Shown piece after piece: positions 5,244-6,033 of a stretch of DNA of 6,033 nucleotides (positions within the stretch are counted from its first letter, which is position 1; each line of letters begins with the position of its first letter). The stretch spans positions 1 through 6,033 of the forward strand of contig CALKDV010000088.1 of NCBI GenBank assembly GCA_938084085.1, written 5' to 3'. Below the pieces are notes generated by a model. It was not told the DNA's origin. It saw only the letters and a list, made by a program, of their open reading frames with translations, and did not search any database. This stretch comes from an uncultured Nannocystaceae bacterium. Lineage in GTDB: Bacteria; Myxococcota_A; Polyangia; Nannocystales; Nannocystaceae. The translations under genes and the position numbers were made by a program.

Positions 5244-5657
5244 GTGAGCGCCGAAGATCCCATCTCTGCCCGCATGCGAGAGCTCCTCGACAAATCGAGG
5301 CGCGGCGCATGCAGCCCGGCAGAGCTTGAAGAGCTCGCCTTGTATCGCGAGGAAGCTCCCCCCGCAGAGAGGCACGCAGGCGCTCTCGCCCCAGCAGGAA
5401 GGCCCGAGGATCAGTGGCTCGCCCGCGCCGCCCAAGACGAGGTCCTCGCGCTCGAGCAACACGCCAACTCCAAACGACCGATCCGCAAGGTCGGGGTGGG
5501 GCTCACCGTCGCGGGAATGATCGGGCTCTTCGTTCCCGGCGCCCAGCCTCTCGCCCTCGCCGCCCTCGCGACCGGGGCGTTCATGCTCGCAGGCTCCGTC
5601 CTCATCGAGCGAGCCAGCCAAGCAGGTCGCGACCCCTACAACGACGTGGACCAATAA
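5244..5657 (+). CDS. small two-helix membrane protein of unknown function
   Basis: A 137-aa protein starting at GTG 5244. Residues 1-75 are a charged, Glu/Ala/Arg-rich, probably helical cytoplasmic region (MRELLDKSRRGACSPAELEELALYREE at 11-37 suggests a short helix-turn-helix-like pair of amphipathic helices, without a DNA-binding signature). After a basic stretch (SKRPIRK, 76-82) come two hydrophobic segments, about 83-101 and 103-121, separated by a Pro-containing turn (PGAQP), forming a membrane hairpin; the tail IERASQAGRDPYNDVDQ is polar. The basic residues before the first segment suggest that both ends face the cytoplasm. I do not recognise a family. The stop at 5655-5657 lies 2 nt before the YbjQ-family ATG, so the two are very likely co-transcribed and possibly functionally linked. 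Confidence 0.82.
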   Translation: MSAEDPISARMRELLDKSRRGACSPAELEELALYREEAPPAERHAGALAPAGRPEDQWLARAAQDEVLALEQHANSKRPIRKVGVGLTVAGMIGLFVPGAQPLALAALATGAFMLAGSVLIERASQAGRDPYNDVDQ

Positions 5658-5659
5658 TC

Positions 5660-6033
5660 ATGCAGCCCCCTCCATCCAACCTCCCCGCGCACCTCCCCCA
5701 ATCCAGACCCCCAGCACCTTCGTCCATGCTCCTCGTCTCCACCGATGAGGTGCCCGGATACCGAGTGCTCCGCGTGTTCGGACTCGTCAAGGGCAACACG
5801 GTCCGCGCCCGAAATATTGGTACCGACCTGCTCGCAGGCTTCCGCGCCATCGTCGGCGGCGAGGTCGTCGAGTACACCAAAATGCTCGCCCAGAGCCGCG
5901 AACAGGCGCTCGACCGGTTGAAGAGCGAGGCGTTTCGCGTCGGCGCCAACGCCGTCGTAGGACTCCGCGTGACCACCTCAACCGTAATGCAAGGTTCCGC
6001 CGAGATCCTCGCCTACGGGACGGCAGTCCAAAT
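5660..6033 (+). CDS. ybjQ: YbjQ family (UPF0145) protein, C-terminus cut by window edge
   Basis: The visible 124 residues match the YbjQ/UPF0145 fold, a small putative metal-binding, oligomer-forming family whose cellular role is not established. Recognisable blocks are GYRVLRVFGLVKGNTVRARNIGTD (33-56), AGFRAIVGGEVVEYTKMLAQSREQALDRLKSEAFRVGANAVVGL (59-102; the GANAVVG block is the family hallmark) and the last strand AYGTAVQ. E. coli YbjQ is 107 aa, so only a few C-terminal residues should be missing. The first 22 residues (MQPPPSNLPAHLPQSRPPAPSS) are a Pro-rich extension not usual in the family. ATG 5726 (Met23) is an alternative start giving a standard-length protein, but neither start has a good ribosome binding site. 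Starting 2 nt after the membrane-protein stop at 5660 suits translational coupling. Confidence 0.92.
   Translation, partial: MQPPPSNLPAHLPQSRPPAPSSMLLVSTDEVPGYRVLRVFGLVKGNTVRARNIGTDLLAGFRAIVGGEVVEYTKMLAQSREQALDRLKSEAFRVGANAVVGLRVTTSTVMQGSAEILAYGTAVQ

Noticed and set aside
5166..5654. N-terminal extension of the SRAP reading frame to 5654
   Set aside because: The extension overlaps the whole membrane-protein gene and has no domain character. SRAP chemistry needs Cys2 at the mature N-terminus, fixing the start at 5165.

Overview
The window looks like chromosomal DNA from a GC-rich Gram-negative bacterium. Codons prefer G/C at the third position, the intergenic gaps are short, and one gene encodes a secreted beta-barrel-like protein ending in Phe, as outer-membrane proteins do. 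A lineage in or near the Myxococcota ('Deltaproteobacteria') would fit, but this is an impression of style and not a phylogenetic result. I see no tRNA, rRNA, CRISPR array, insertion sequence or phage gene.

Layout. Positions 1-3432 hold a leftward block of three genes. In transcription order these are a 541-aa fold-type I PLP enzyme resembling class-V aminotransferases (3432-1807), a 436-aa fold-type III PLP decarboxylase-like enzyme (1810-500) joined to it by an ATGA overlap, and the N-terminal third of an SDF-family dicarboxylate/amino-acid:cation symporter (424-1, cut by the window edge). Positions 3433-3758 are a 326-bp divergent intergenic region with nested inverted repeats. Positions 3759-4421 (rightward) encode a signal-peptide-bearing, probably outer-membrane beta-barrel protein with five tandem QAP(E/D) repeats after the signal peptide. 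It converges on a leftward SRAP/YedK/HMCES-family abasic-site protein (5165-4473), which carries an apparent sliding-clamp-binding motif near its C-terminus. A 78-bp divergent gap leads to a rightward pair: a 137-aa two-helix membrane protein (5244-5657) and a YbjQ-family protein (5660 to the window edge).

How the genes may work together. The coupled PLP enzymes were probably selected as one unit, which suggests consecutive steps on an amino-acid-like substrate, with the symporter as a possible transport partner. The fold-III enzyme keeps the catalytic Lys and Cys but has lost the acidic residue that reads the distal amine in lysine/ornithine/diaminopimelate decarboxylases. It is therefore unlikely to be an ordinary LysA and is the best candidate here for undescribed chemistry. 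The SRAP protein acts separately, in DNA-damage tolerance. The membrane-protein/YbjQ pair is an apparent operon of unknown role.

A recurrent detail is a TANNNT box 6-7 nt before four start codons (symporter, barrel protein, SRAP protein and membrane protein). The two PLP genes instead have recognisable Shine-Dalgarno sequences. This raises the possibility of leaderless transcripts.
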